The notes under the pieces: model-generated
Told to the model about the DNA's origin: nothing
What the model saw: the letters and a program-made list of their open reading frames with translations, nothing else
Databases searched by the model: none
Position numbers and translations under genes: made by a program
Shown: piece after piece, positions 32,214 through 43,063 of the stretch
Numbering within the stretch: the first letter of the stretch is position 1
Layout: each line of letters opens with the position of its first letter
Assembly (NCBI RefSeq): GCF_001632365.1
Contig: NW_024468513.1
Location: 172,532 to 236,531, forward strand
Length of the DNA: 64,000 bases
Source: Laetiporus sulphureus 93-53
Lineage: Eukaryota; Basidiomycota; Agaricomycetes; Polyporales; Laetiporaceae
Direction: 5' to 3'

Positions 32214-35200
32214 ATGCCCCGCAATCACGTCGCAGGTCCTTCCACCCTCCGTAATCGCAACCGTGTCACCAACAAGACTCGCCTCAAGGTCATCACGGAA
32301 AACATCGATGCTGACACCATCGTCCTTGACGAAGATGAAGAGAAGGCTAGGGTCGTCTCTACAGCCGGTGTGGACGCTGAGGATGCCAATGTGAGCTCAG
32401 TTTTTGTCGTGATGCCCGTCGCGCGCGCCCTTGTTGAAAGCCCCTGTGTGGCGCGTTCTGATTGGCTGATACCGTGGGAATCTCATACCGTGGAATGCTG
32501 ACTCAGCCACTGCTTTAGGAACATCATTTGCAAGCTGTATTGTCTGCGGCGGCCACACGGCATCAAGCAAGTGCGCGGTCTACAAGGGGTGCATCGGAGA
32601 AAGAGAGAGCACCCCTTGCTGCGTACATTCCCACACCAGACAGTACTGGTATCGTGGAGAATTACGAGCAGCTCTATCCTCCTGGTCGGTGGAAGGATCC
32701 CTGCACCTACGTCAAGTCTTCCGATACTGTTGAGGAGTCCACATCCTTCGCGTTGGCCAATGGCTTCATATATTATATGGATGAGCGTGACAAGGAATGG
32801 TTGGACAAGAACAACGAGGAAGCCCGTGGGGAGGGGACTAGTGCGCAAGGTGCTATCTCGGCGAGTACCACGCGATCGGTGCGCAGCATGAAGGCCAAGG
32901 GCAAGGAGCCTGATGTTGCCCAATCTGTTGCGATGTTGGAAGACGAATTTGAACTTGTAATGGCCATCTTTGAGAAAGTGACACATGAGAAGACGGAGTT
33001 CCTGCATCATGTCAGTCTCTTCGCGCTGTTGCTATCCTGCGTTATCTATTCATATATTTACCATATGAACATAGGGTCTCGAACAAGGCGCGCCGTTCCC
33101 TCCGTTCTCCGAATATCAGGATACGTTCGCAGCGGGACTCCAACCAGCAATATTTGCGATCTACGAAGTTCCCAGCTGGATCCCTCCTCCAGCTCACCTA
33201 ACGCGCTTGGCTCGTACCATTTACCCTCATTGGCGAGAGCGGCGGCTGGAGCGTTGTGGTCACCCGATCATTCCTTCGGTCAATGTATGCAGTTTGTTTT
33301 CTTGCTCACAACTTGAGCGCGCTGACGTATTTGTTCACCACCCAGTTGGATGAAACGGACACGATAAATGAGTCGTACATATGTTTCAGACGAAGGGAGA
33401 TCAAAGCTATTCGCAAGACTCGTGCTCAACAAGCAACCTATTCTGACAAGATGGTTCGTTTGAAAGGCGAATTGGCTGTAACTTTTGAGCTGGCAAACAG
33501 CGTGCTTCAGCGTGAAACTATCAAGCGAGACGCAGCAGCACATGCTCATGCCGTCTGGGATAAGCGTTTCGCGTTCGCGGAGATGAAGCGCAAGTTTCCA
33601 ACCTTAAGCAGCAAGGATGAGGAGGAGCTGCTTTATGATAGGGAGAGAGTAGTAAAGAAGCCGAAATTGGAGCCCACCGGGTTCGTAAATTCATGTGCAT
33701 CTATCCTGCGTTGGCTGATATCACTCTGTAGTCGTATTCCTCTCAAGTTGCGAACGCGGGACAATGGTGAAATTTCCTCTCCCATCATGCACGAGCCCCA
33801 GATACGACCGAAAGAGCGGCAAGCTCAGATCCAGAAGGAGATCGACCAAGACATGGCAAGGCGAAAGGAGAAGGACCACCAGTGGGAAGATGCGATCGAC
33901 GTAAAGTATTTTTTAATCAAGTTATCCAGTCATACTGATGCAGCTTTGATGCAGAATCCCTATCAGCCTACTCCGACGTCGTATGCGTCCAAGCTGTTCA
34001 AATACATTGGTGCTACGTGCCGTGCCGGTTCGTCGACGTCCTCTTCCGACAGCGATTCTGCACAACCTGTTCGTGCACCTCGTGCAGGCCGTCTACGATT
34101 TGGGCGCGGTGGACGGCTTCATCTTGATCGTCGTATGGTCATGCCTCGTGCATGGTTGCCTGCGGATGTGTTGTCCGATAGTGAACATACGGCTGAAGTG
34201 GATGCGCAGGAGCGGGCTCGCAGGCTTGCTGAACGGTGGCAATTCGACTCCGATGATGTTCCAGCAGTTGGGCCGGAGGGTTCAGAGGAGAAGGATCGTG
34301 TACTCGTTGACGATTACGAGCCGAAGTATGGCTTTTCATATTCATGGGTTGCTATGTGCTCATGTCTTGCTCCCAAAGATATCTTGTGCATCACATGACA
34401 TTGCTGACGGAACAGGATCATCAAAGCCTCATCACAGATGCAACGGTCTTGGTGGTGTCGAATGACGGACGCCAACAAGCACACTTGCCGTTCAGACTGG
34501 GTCAACCTACATATCGCAGGGACATGCCACAGTTCATGCGACCTTCTCCGTTGACCCCTGGGCACTCGATATCCGCCACGCAATCGGGCTCCTCGTCCCT
34601 GTCGATATCATCTGCTGGTACTCCTGTAGCGTTTCCGACTCAGCTGAAGAAGATGCCGCCCCCGGCGGTGCCTCAGACGCGTACCAGCGGTAGCATACGT
34701 CCACCAGGGATACCCGCTGTTCCCAGTATGCACCCCAGTATCACAGCATCACTCGGGTCTCCACGCAACACACCTCCTATCACCATTACGCCAGCCAACG
34801 GTGTCAATGAATCGGGTGGACACGTCACAGAGGGCATGGACCAGGCTGCCAGATCACCTTCGTTGCCTCACTCTAATGGACATGCGCCGAATTCGAGTGA
34901 TCCAAGCCAGCCTGCCGCCGTCCCGCCACCTTCCTCTCCTCTTCGACCCAAGGCTCAAGTCAATTCCATAACCATGCCTGCCGTCCCTAATGGGTATCAT
35001 ATGGCACCTGTCAGCGCATATACCATGGCAAACGCCCAGTATATGCATCCGAGCAACCGGCAGAGCAGTCTGACGCTGCAGCAAATGCACGAGCTCAAAT
35101 CCGCTTTCGCCTCTATGTCGCCTGCGCCGGATGCCCCCATGCAGACGAACGTCAGCATGCCGATCCGTACGTCGACGTCATACGTCCACGCTCTGCCGAA

Positions 35201-35648
35201 CAACCCAAATTACATGCGACCGATGGCGCGACAAATGCAGTGGGCGGCTGCTGCGGCTTTGGCTCAACAACAGCAACGCCCGCCTTCTGTCAATGCTGCG
35301 GAGACCAACGGCATGGATGGAATGGTAGCAGCTGCGCATTCGCCTCAGATGTCTGGTGCGCCTGCTCGGACCCCATCTGCGAACGGTATCCGTGCGCCTT
35401 TATCGCACAGCCTGGCCATGCCTCCACAGACTCGGGGCCTGGTGCCACCTGGGAGAGCATCTCCGGCTGCCTATGCGCGCGTTTCGGGGCCCTTGTCGCC
35501 CTCTCCTCATTTGCTGAACACTTCCCTTTCAGCGACGCAGCCGCAATCGTCGCCGACGCGCTCACCACAGCCGCCGATGGCTATGCCGTCGCCGTCACCA
35601 TCGTTGCAAGCGCGACACGCCGTGGGGAGCATGGGAGCTGGGTACTGA
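32214..35648 (+). CDS. epl1: Enhancer of polycomb-like protein EPL1 (NuA4/Piccolo subunit)
   Basis: EPL1 is the scaffold of the NuA4 histone H4/H2A acetyltransferase and its Piccolo core with ESA1 and YNG2, acting on chromatin. Six introns leave about 1000 residues. The EPcA region is clear: STLRNRNRVTNKTRLKVI, IVENYEQLYPPGRWKDPCTY, then GFIYYMDERDKEWLDKNNEE. Next come VAMLEDEFELVMAIFEKVTH and DETDTINESYICFRRREIKA. A charged helix follows with KDEEELLYDRERVVKK and IQKEIDQDMARRKEKDHQWE. After YLVHHMTLLTEQDHQSLITD a long Pro/Ser/Gln-rich tail of about 400 residues completes the protein; such tails are long in basidiomycetes. An in-frame upstream opening exists (32019), but the ATG at 32214 (MPRNHVAGPSTLRN) fits the family start. 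The intron before YLVHHM ends in AAAG, not at the later ACAG, because only this keeps the homologous frame. Confidence 0.93.
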
Positions 35649-36786
35649 GCCTGAACGCATATTGCTGTGTGTGTTGTCTGCGTTTATCAGTACTGTACCG
35701 AATTACTGTCGACTCTGTGTCTCGTGTAGTCTTTCTTCCTGCTCTGATTAAATAGTAATTATATGGTTTGTTCTTGTCGTACGCTTGTTGGGCTTTTCTA
35801 AATCGCAGTTCGAACGGTTGCATGAGCATCCCGCACAGCGAGTACTGAGTACTGAGTACTGATGCATGATGCATGATGCTTTGATGCGTCGCATGAAGTC
35901 GTGAGCGTTTGAGCAGTTAGAAGCTCAGTGCCTTTGGCTAGCAATATGAGCAGCACAGCACGTCGGGATGCTGGGAGTGCTAGTTGTGCTAGTTCATCAA
36001 AATGCCGTAGGCGAACCGATAACGGTTTTTGCTAGATACACAACAGCAGGAGCCCGTTGCTCGGGCGATCGTTGGGAGCAGCCTTTTTGACAGGAACTAG
36101 GAACTGTGCTATGTGATTTGCACAGTGTACCCAGGTCTCCCTGACTTTGACCTGGAAAGATGCGATGAGCCCGCGACAGTAGACGGGCTACCTAGACCGC
36201 TAACATCAAGTGAATCCCTTGCTCAACAGAGCTGGACTGTTGATCGCACATCTAATTTTTGACTGGCACCGCCGTTGGTCAATCGCTATGCATGTGGCGC
36301 GGAAATCGATGAGAGCTGGCATCAAGGCACAGCGTCGCCAAGTCCGACGACTCCCGAAGTCACTGCACTTTCCAGCGCTCGCGGCTCTGTCACACTGTCG
36401 AGATGGCTCATTGGCTGGACCATAGCGTCAGGAGGACCGCCACAAGTATTTACTGCGGCTGTCCGCGCACCGGCCTCTGCATACAATAGTAGAGTAGTTC
36501 TGAGACATGAGTGCAATGATCGTCGGCCTGTGCGCTGCAGTACGAAGGAACTGAATGAACGCAGCCTGCATCGCAATACGCGGAATAGCCTGGCCACTTA
36601 GCTTACCGAACGGCGGCGCGTGACGCGCGGCGACGCAGCCGGTGTGGCGCGGAGGGGATGACGCTCACCGACGCTGCATCCACCATAAATACTCCAAGAC
36701 TTTTTCCTTGCCCTTCCTCTCTTTCCTGCTCAATATCATTTCGATACGTGTATTGCACCCCAGCTGGCCTTCTCCGATATATTCCA
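35649..36786. other. intergenic with a small tandem repeat
   Basis: The first 150 bases are the epl1 3' flank. At 35840-35860 there are three copies of GAGTACT, followed by 2.7 copies of GATGCAT at 35861-35879. No gene is supported. A TATA-like CATAAATAC near 36684 lies about 100 bases before the PP2C start. Confidence 0.6.
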
Positions 36787-38259
36787 ATGTCTCCAGTGCC
36801 GGCGAATGACTCCGGTGCGTATCTGCAAGTTGCGCGGATGCGTTGCACGTCCCCTTCTTCACTTATCGTACCGCTGACCGGTGTCTCATTTGCATATCAC
36901 TCTGAACCTGTGGCTCGCAGAGAACATGGAGCAGTCCCAGAAGTAAGTCCGAGGTTTTCCTCGACTCTCCGTGTTCCTGCACGCGGCACGCTGACTTTCC
37001 TTCATTCTTTGTGTTTCACGTTGGTGTCAGTGGCTACCACGATATTGACACAAGGCTCCCGCCACATCTTTCCTTCAAATGCGCTGTAACGGACTCGAAG
37101 GGCCCGCGCCGGTTCATGGAGGACTCGCATTCCATTGTCATTCCCTTTGGCGGCATTCGCGGACAAGGCTTCTTCGCCGTGTTTGACGGCCACGCAGGTA
37201 AACAGGCCGCAGAGTGGTGTGGACAGAACTTCTCTAGAGTAAGCCTGACCCGTACGCCGTGGCGTCATGTTTCATTGTTTCATCGTCGCAGTTTAGACTG
37301 ACGTTTCCGGCGCAGTGCCTCCTACACATCCTACAGGCTGCACCAGAAGCGCCGATCCCGGACGTCTTGAACGACTCCTTCCATGAAGTTGACCGTCATC
37401 TCACGAAGCTCTCGGAAGAGTCCGACGGTAAAATGCACTCCGGGTGCACTGCCGTCACCGCGCTGCTTCGTCTTGAGGATGCCGATGGCAAGCAGACTTT
37501 CCTGCCTCCTGGCTATGATCCCATCGCCACAGCGCTACAACCGCATGCAGAAGAACACGCGGAGCAGGAGGAGGAAACGAAGAAGAGTGGCGCGGGGCGA
37601 ATCAAGCAGGCTATCAAGAGCTTGGGTGAGAGGCGTTCTCCCTCGCCGCCGCTGACGCACGCGAGCACGGCAGAATGGGACAGTGCGTGGACTCCGCCCC
37701 CTGATGTGAGGGTGCGGCGCGTGCTGTATTGCGCGAACGCAGGCGACGCGCGGGGTGTGCTTTGCCGTGCGGGCCGTGCGGTGAGGTTGACGTACGATCA
37801 CAAGGGTTCGGACAGGCAGGAGGCGAAGCGGATCATGGACGCAGGCGGGTTCGTGATGAGCGGAAGGGTGAACGGTGTTTTGGCAGTGACAAGGAGCTTG
37901 GGCGACTCGTCGATGAAAGAATATGTGGTCGGCGCGCCGTACACGACGGAGACGGAGCTGGGGGACGATGACGAGTTCTTGATCCTGGCATGTGACGGCG
38001 TGCGTATTTCACTCACACTCCGCGTTCTCCGGCATGCGTGGCTTACACGAGTTTTTAGCTATGGGACGTCGTCGATGATCAGACGGCAGTGCAACTAGTG
38101 CGCGGAGTTTCCAATCCCAAGGAGGCAGCGCAGCTGCTCCTCGATCACGCATACCAGAACTACTCGTCAGATAACGTTACCGTGCTCATCGTGCGGTTCA
38201 GGAATCCGCCTGAGTCTGTTGGCGCCAAAGTCGCCCAGCAGCAGGTGGATGGCGCATAG
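36787..38259 (+). CDS. PP2C-type Ser/Thr protein phosphatase (PTC1-like)
   Basis: This is a manganese/magnesium-dependent phosphatase; PTC1-type enzymes down-regulate MAP kinase stress pathways. Introns 36815-36920, 36943-37030, 37239-37315 and 38000-38058 leave 380 residues. The PP2C motifs follow in order: GPRRFMEDSHSIVIPFGG, GFFAVFDGHAGKQAAEW (metal-binding Asp), MHSGCTAVTALLRL, RVLYCANAGDARGVLCRAG, LTYDHKGSDRQEAKRI and GGFVMSGRVNGVLAVTRSLG. Then come DDEFLILACDGLWDVVDDQT (metal-binding Asp) and YSSDNVTVLIVRF. A low-complexity insert of about 60 residues (PHAEEHAEQEEETKK and a Ser/Pro-rich part) sits between the SGCTA and NAGDAR blocks. All catalytic aspartates are present, so it should be active. 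There is no signal peptide or membrane segment. Confidence 0.94.
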
Positions 38260-38893
38260 TCTCAGGAGTCCGGATAGCCTCCTCCACTCATGCTATGTTG
38301 TGCAGTCTCTCGGCGTCCGCACTGAGCGAAACGTTGCCTACTCGCGGCTTATACCTAATATTCTGGTGTCTCTCTTCCTATCTCTTCTGTGTTGTATCCC
38401 CCCGTGCCTGTTATATCTGATGCTGGTGTCTGATTCTGGCAGCACATTTGAAGCCATATTGTAGCATTGTATGCGTGGACAGTCTCAGATAATAGTGACG
38501 GTGTATCGGCTTTCGGCAGCGTTATGCGTTATGGTCACTGCACGTGTGGCCACTCGATCAAGTGCGCGCTCGGATCGTGGATTCACGCGCTTTGGTTACG
38601 TCACACGAATGAAAGCTTGTCTCCACTGTCCGATGCCCAGCCCTAAAGCTTAAGTACTTGGGCACCGCCCAGCGCGGCCACGATGATACCGCGTGCTCGC
38701 ATCTCCCAACTTGACAGGATACCCTCACGTTCAACACGAACACAACATATCCTCTGGCTGCTCGAAGGCGCTCTGAGTGGTCATATTTGAAACGAAGCTA
38801 GAGTCAACCTCCTGCGGTCTACATTGAACCGGATACCTTCACAACTCGAGCAGACTTGACCGATTCTCTCAAATCTACTGAGCTTACGATACC
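38260..38893. other. intergenic
   Basis: This is the 3' flank of the phosphatase gene and the promoter of the PNS1-like gene. Nothing else is supported. Confidence 0.5.
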
Positions 38894-41490
38894 ATGTCGA
38901 ACTGGGGCAAAAACAGCGGCGCATATAACCAGCCCACATACCAGCCAGGGCCCACACCCAACTATGCGAGTCAGTATGTGCCTCCGCCAGGCCCGCCAGA
39001 CGCGAGGGATGAGAAGTCTCCCTACGAGGGTGAACGCTTCCATTCGCGGAAAATAGGGAATGATCTTGGGTTTTTGATATTCTTTATCCTGCAGGTTTGT
39101 GTGGTTTCTGCTAGATGTTACCGAATACTGGATTTAACTTCTATCCGCAGTTTGCTGGCTTTATTGTCATATCTGCCATTGCGCTCAATGAATGGATCAA
39201 GTCTGGAGGGCTCGGCGGCGGGATAGGCAGCGGGGATACCGGAAACAGCGTTACTCTTAATTAGTGAGCGCGCTGTCCTATGAGCTCAGGGATTCTCTGA
39301 TGACGATTCACATATGGTTGTGAACGTGCAGCCATACAGTGATCCTCCTTCTCCTCGTAACCGCAACTGCCCTGGTTTTGTGCACCATATATCTGATCCT
39401 CACGCGCACATTTACGCGGCTCATCATGCATTTCACGCTGCTGCTGTCTATCGCGCTCAACGTGTGAGCTCCGACTTCCTTACACGTTTACCCTGGGATC
39501 TGACCGTGTATATGCATCTGACTCGTCGTCCAACAGCGGTATATGCGTCTATTACTGGACAACACACTACTGGTGTACGTTCCAACTGCTTCCCTCCATC
39601 CTTCCCTTGCATTCACGGCTGACATACATCATCTAGCGGGAGCGATCATCTTCACCATTATCGCGTTGCTGTCAATATTCGCCTATTTTGGGTATCGATC
39701 GCGCATCCCGCTGGCATCGCTCCTCCTGCAGGTCGTCATGGACATCGCGAAGCATCACTGGACAGTATATGGCGTGGCGTTTGCCGCATTGGTTATCCAA
39801 GCTGCGTGGAGTGTGTGAGTTGCTGACCCTGTGGTTTATTTGGCTATAGTGAAGGCTGGGCTAACGCACAATTCCAATCATAGATGGTACACGTTTACTG
39901 TAATTGCGATGTGAGTTATAGGCATTTTGCCTGTGTTTAGAGGCTGAATATGCGCGCATTTAGCTATGCAAAGTGGACTCCTGGAAACCCCAGTACGTCT
40001 TCGGCTTCATCAAATATGTACGCATATACTCACGTTTCGTTTGCACACTGAATAGCATGCGGCAACGGCTCCTCCTGCTCTTCATCCAAAGTGGCGGGCC
40101 TCGTCTTTTATGCGACATTCTCCTACCTATGGACTTCCCAGGTCATCGGGAATGTGGCCCTTGCAACTCTTGCCGGCGGGCCGTTCGGCTGTGAGTATGA
40201 ATTTCTGAGCCAATCGTTACATTGAACTTAAGGCCGCAAATGCGTTTTCTTAGGTTGGTATTACTTTGGGCCTCGCGATCAGGGCTTGATGGTGCGCTCC
40301 CAAATAATTGCTGACGCAAGGGTCGTGCTCATGTGAGGTTCTCAATAGCCACCACATCCGACGCTATCTTCCTTCCGCCGCGCTTCCACGTTGTCCCTCG
40401 GCTCGATTGCGTTCGGCTCGCTCATAGTCACACTGCTGGACCTGTTGAGGCTTTTGCTAAACATGATCAGGAACAATGCTAACCAGGAAGGGCATCGTAA
40501 GTGCTTTTTCGTGTTGGTCAAATACAGCACTCTTTCACGTATTGATATCGGACGTACACAGCTGTGGAAGTGTGTCTTGCCCTCTGTGCCGAATGCTTCG
40601 TGGGATGTATCGAGGGGATGGTGCAGTACTTTAATAGGCGAGCGACTACTAGATGCTAGCAGTTTCTTTGCTGACTATTATTTGGCACTCCGCGCTCAGA
40701 TACGCATACATTGAGATTGGTGAGTCTATTTATCGTTCCATTCATGCAGCAGCGTGATAAAGGCTGACGTATGGCGTCGCGCAGCATTGTACGGAAAGCC
40801 GTATCTCCAAGCCGCTCGGGACACCTGGCATTTGTTCCAAGATCGGGGAATCACTGCGCTCGTCAATGATTCCCTTGTTGGGATGAGTAAGTCACTTTCA
40901 GTCAACTCTTTAGGCTACTTCGCCCGCTAAGTAATGTGTTCGTCTGCCAGCTCTCACGTGGGGCGCTTACGCGATCGGGCTGTTATGCTCGCTCTTCGCG
41001 TACCTATACCTCCGATGTACGTCATCCTTTGTGACGATCAGTGGTGCAAAGAGTTGATAATTGGCTCGCGCAGACACGCATCCCTCGTATAATACGGACG
41101 GACAGTATACTGCGCCCGTGCTGCTCTTCGCATTTTTGATTGGCGTCCAGTGCAGTCAGTATTCGCCATGATCTTCACTGCCCTATCCTCGCTGATTGTG
41201 CATTACATAGTGATGACGCTCTCGTCGGTCATCGAAGCAGGCGTATCTACGATGTACGCCAAGTGTTGCGTATACACTGAAAGAAGCGATACTGACCACT
41301 TTGGAATTTACGTAGCTTCGTTGGACTCGCGGAGGATCCCCAGATCCTTGCTATGCGTGCGCCGGCACTGTTTGGGGTAAGCTTTCTTGTATCCAGATAT
41401 ATATGTTATTCAGGCATTGAACACACCTTCCGCTCATAGCTGATTGCGTCGACATATCCACAAGTCGTTCAGGGTGTTCCCAGGGTATGA
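38894..41490 (+). CDS. pns1: PNS1/choline-transporter-like (CTL) membrane protein
   Basis: This is a multi-pass plasma-membrane protein of the CTL/SLC44 family; yeast PNS1 is the founding fungal member and its transport role is unproven. About 17 introns leave roughly 500 residues. The start MSNWGKNSGAYNQPTYQPG is a Pro/Tyr/Gln-rich tail typical of fungal PNS1. The first helix is GNDLGFLIFFILQFAGFIVI. Conserved parts include LLVTATALVLCTIYLILTRT, GVAFAALVIQAAWSVWYTFT, SYLWTSQVIGNVALATLAGG and SLGSIAFGSLIVTLLDLLRL. They continue with FNRYAYIEIALYGKPYLQAA, TLTWGAYAIGLLCSLFAYLY and MTLSSVIEAGVSTIFVGLAE. The intron at 40638-40699 uses GC-AG ends. It is needed to form FNRYAYIEI, the strongest motif of the family. 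Frame and motif order are intact throughout. Confidence 0.9.
40638..40699 (+). other. GC-AG intron in the PNS1-like gene
   Basis: The exon ends TTTAATAG and the intron begins GCGAGC; it ends GCGCTCAG before ATACGCATAC. Splicing gives FNRYAYIEI, the conserved CTL motif. Reading through the intron meets stops in all useful frames. Confidence 0.8.
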
Positions 41491-41690
41491 TGTATCGCCA
41501 GAGATATGTTCGTAGTGGTGGATTATTTCGTATGTTAGCAAGTTTGCGTGCCTTGTATGTGCTTGGATCTTCGAGCAACCTCATATGAACACTACAATTG
41601 TATCAATCGTCTCAGCGAGATGTAACTGCGATACGACAAGATGGAGTATGAAGAAAGCTAACAATGCGAATTTGCAAAACAAAAAGATGC

Positions 41691-41772
41691 TGTCCCAGGG
41701 AGGATTCGAGCCTCCGTCTTCACGGTTTAAGAAATCCACAACGTGATGATCTAACCACTAATCGACAAGGAC
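41691..41772 (-). tRNA. tRNA-His (GTG) with a 10-base intron
   Basis: On the minus strand the acceptor stem GTCCTTG pairs with CTGGGAC (one T:T mismatch at the sixth pair and one G:T). The D arm is GAT...ATC, the anticodon stem TCACG/CGTGA with loop TTGTGG plus C, and the T arm GGAGG CTCGAAT CCTCC. The intron 41726-41735 follows the base after the anticodon, the canonical site. A run of five T residues lies just downstream on the minus strand as a Pol III terminator. C in place of T at position 54 and the mismatch are slightly unusual. Confidence 0.85.
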
Positions 41773-41937
41773 CAATGGAATTGTTCGCATAAGTATTATA
41801 CAACCTACGTCAGACGATCGATTTAGTTCGGCCCCGCATTACGCAGTCTCAAGCCTCGCCTCCCACTCCGGGGGACGTTAAACTTACTATCGTCAACACC
41901 CACAGCTCTTCTCTGTGGTCGTCGACGAGTGGCCAAA

Positions 41938-42809
41938 ATGAGGAAGGCATCCTACATTGTCGCTTTCGTCGCTGTGATCACAACGCTTGCTTTGGTGAGG
42001 TGATTTAAATTTAGGGGCGCACCCGTTTGTGTTGACTTAGGGTCGGACAGAATATCTTGTCTGTGAAACGTCCCGATTGGTGCGCAGATAGATTTGATAT
42101 CGAATGCATTCCTGACCGTGTATACTTACCTTGTAGGCTCGTCGTGAACAACACCGAGGTCCTCCACTCGAAGATTACAGTCCAATATGGCCTCACTCAG
42201 CGATGCGACCGGCAAGTGATTGTCATCCCTGGCCTCCCGGATGGCAGCCGCCTCGCATACAGCGACTATAAATGCCGCCCGTTCCCCAACCGTGTTACAG
42301 ACAACTGCGAGAAGGAGAACAAGGTGTTCTGCATGGTGTGGAGCACCGCGGGCTACTTTGCTGAGCTGGGCATCGGTTTTGGGGCCGTTGCTTGTTTGGC
42401 GCTTCTCTTTGGCGTCAGCACCCACTCTAGGAGAAGGAGGATTTGGCGGGCGGTCGCTGGTTTGACAGCACTGCACGGTATGTCTATATGCTGAGGTGTC
42501 AGGATGTGACGATGCTTACTGTCCATTCTGCAGTTCTCTTCCAAATCCTTGCGTTTGCTGTTGTGACGCATCTATACCGCTTGGCCTGGTACCCGACGTT
42601 TGAACGCGCTCGTCCAGGTATGTGATAGCAGTTTGTCTGATTGCATTCTGGAGCCAATGATCCGTATAGGCACCGCATATGTCCTCAATACTCTATCCTG
42701 GGTGTTCGGCGTCCTCGTGACGGCCGGCATCATTACGACGGGAATATCTGCCAATAAAGGCCATCGCTGGGCCGCTGGCAACAGAGCATACCGACCGATT
42801 GAAGGATGA
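41938..42809 (+). CDS. four-pass membrane protein of unknown function (tetraspan/SUR7-like layout)
   Basis: Exons 41938-41999, 42041-42079, 42137-42477, 42534-42617 and 42670-42809 give 221 residues. Predicted membrane segments are SYIVAFVAVITTLALV at the N-terminus, then YFAELGIGFGAVACLALLFG, VLFQILAFAVVTHLY and YVLNTLSWVFGVLVTAGII. Between helices 1 and 2 lies an extracytoplasmic-type loop with four cysteines (QRCDRQ, YKCRPF, DNCEKE, KVFCMVW), which may form disulfides. The basic loop GVSTHSRRRRIWRAVAG follows helix 2. This layout resembles claudin-like fungal membrane proteins (SUR7/PalI), but I cannot place it in a named family. The first intron is only 41 bases. Confidence 0.85.
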
Positions 42810-43063
42810 CTAGGATTGCTAATGAACGCCACTCATGAACCTCGCTACCGGATGACATCTTGTACACGCGTTTAGCTCTCCGTCTACCAGCATTGCTATG
42901 AACATTTGGCACACTTGTTGTTTCTTATTCTATCTGTATTCCTAGATGCCGGTTGCGCTAAGTAACCAGATACCAGTACGATTACGATTTACACGAAATG
43001 TCACAATATTTCCTTTGCTATCAAGATGATGAGAATCGCTTGATGCTGGTGTCCGTGTCCGCA

